From the NCBI GenBank assembly GCA_002440885.1, contig DJVY01000143.1:4674-18912 (forward strand): a DNA stretch of 14,239 nt, in the 5' to 3' direction. Made by a program: the position numbers and the translations under genes. The notes beneath the pieces are model-generated. The model saw only the letters and a list, made by a program, of their open reading frames with translations. It did not search any database and was not told the origin of the DNA. Positions 13,718 to 14,239 of this stretch are shown here, piece by piece; positions within the stretch are counted from its first letter, which is position 1, and each line of letters starts with the position of its first letter. Source of the DNA: Bacteroidales bacterium UBA6244. GTDB lineage: Bacteria > Bacteroidota > Bacteroidia > Bacteroidales > F082.

Positions 13718-14239
13718 TTATTTTAAAATTAAAAGTTGATTACATAATAAATTACGGACAGCGATAATCATTCGACTCTCTATTAATGAATAATCTAAAT
13801 TCTTATTTGAATTAGCAAGATTTTGGATTAATTCAAATAAGGTAAATGTCCTATTTATTTCAATTAAACTTTTAAGAAATTTTCCATATATTTTCAAAGG
13901 GTAAAATTCCATTCTTAATTTTCCTGTTCCTAAAAAACTGGGATAGAAAACGACTCTTTCCATTTTATAAACTTCTCTTTTTTCCATAGTTTTGGGTTTA
14001 TAATAACATATCGGAATTTCATATAAACTTATGTACGGATTGATAAATAATTCCCGATCTAAGATCAATTTATTATCCCCATCCATTTCAAAAAGGTTAA
14101 AAGCATTTCTGATATTATCTTCTTCAAATTTTGAAAAAAAGGAAAAAGATAATTCTCCCATTTTTATCAAATATTCTTTCTTTGCTTTATCTAAATGGAC
14201 TGGATCCAGATCTACATAAGTATTGGAATCAATATTAAT
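13718..14239 (-). CDS. Unrecognised protein, C-terminal part, winged-helix-like end (partial)
   Basis: The reading frame is open from the right edge to the TAA at 13718, giving at least 173 residues; the TTG at 14168 and ATG at 14159 are internal, because the frame continues upstream without a stop. I do not recognise the family. The visible part has a DLDPVHLDKAKKEYL helix, alternating hydrophobic stretches (SLYEIPICYYKP, ERVVFYPSFLG, LRMEFYPLKIYG) and a C-terminal ~55-residue segment (FLKSLIEINRTFTLFELIQ, LIESRMIIAVRNLLCNQLL) with the helix-turn pattern of a winged helix such as PqqD/RRE-type or regulatory domains. There is no CX3CX2C and only two scattered cysteines in view, so it is not the SPASM end of a radical SAM enzyme. 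It precedes the precursor gene by 55 bp on the same strand and is very AT-rich like the rest of the island. A biosynthetic, accessory or regulatory role is possible. Confidence 0.7.
   Translation of the reverse strand: MNIDSNTYVDLDPVHLDKAKKEYLIKMGELSFSFFSKFEEDNIRNAFNLFEMDGDNKLILDRELFINPYISLYEIPICYYKPKTMEKREVYKMERVVFYPSFLGTGKLRMEFYPLKIYGKFLKSLIEINRTFTLFELIQNLANSNKNLDYSLIESRMIIAVRNLLCNQLLILK

Overview
The window is a stretch of a Bacteroidetes chromosome, most likely order Bacteroidales. The evidence is the gene order rpmB-rpmG-DUF4295-ftsY-rimO, the DUF4295 small ribosome-associated protein itself, promoter boxes of the TAnnTTTG type, the absence of purine-rich Shine-Dalgarno sequences before most genes, and a TonB-receptor-like outer-membrane barrel protein with a carboxypeptidase-D-like N-terminal domain. 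I cannot name a genus from sequence alone.

Layout. Positions 1-4332 are a conserved minus-strand block read right to left: a DUF4468-type exported protein, then rpmB (bL28), rpmG (bL33) and DUF4295, ended by a clear hairpin terminator. Next come ftsY, rimO and an HU-like DNA-binding protein with an acidic tail that runs off the left edge. Positions 4587-7607 are plus-strand core genes: a membrane-anchored TPR protein, ribH, tRNA-Tyr(GTA), tRNA-Gly(TCC), a structured spacer with an intrinsic terminator, and a MATE-family transporter with a GTG start.

From 7596 to the right edge everything is on the minus strand and becomes steadily more AT-rich; this looks like an accessory island. Read 5' to 3' on the minus strand it contains: the end of an unrecognised protein with a winged-helix-like C-terminus (enters from beyond 14239); a 55-residue peptide gene too short for routine gene calling, with a double-glycine leader and a 17-residue core carrying three cysteines; about 500 bp without a convincing gene but with a REP-like inverted pair; and a tight three-gene run of radical SAM/SPASM enzyme, outer-membrane beta-barrel protein, and second radical SAM/SPASM enzyme.

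How the genes may work together. The peptide and the two related radical SAM/SPASM enzymes have the layout of a ribosomally made, post-translationally modified peptide (RiPP) system: leader ending in GG, Cys-containing core, and maturases with CX3CX2C plus identically spaced SPASM cysteines. The unusual parts are two diverged maturases of the same architecture flanking an outer-membrane barrel in one run, and the sharp difference in base composition between them. No GG-cleaving peptidase/exporter is inside the window; it would be expected to the right of 14239 or elsewhere. The link between the precursor and the distal three genes is inference from strand, proximity and family knowledge.
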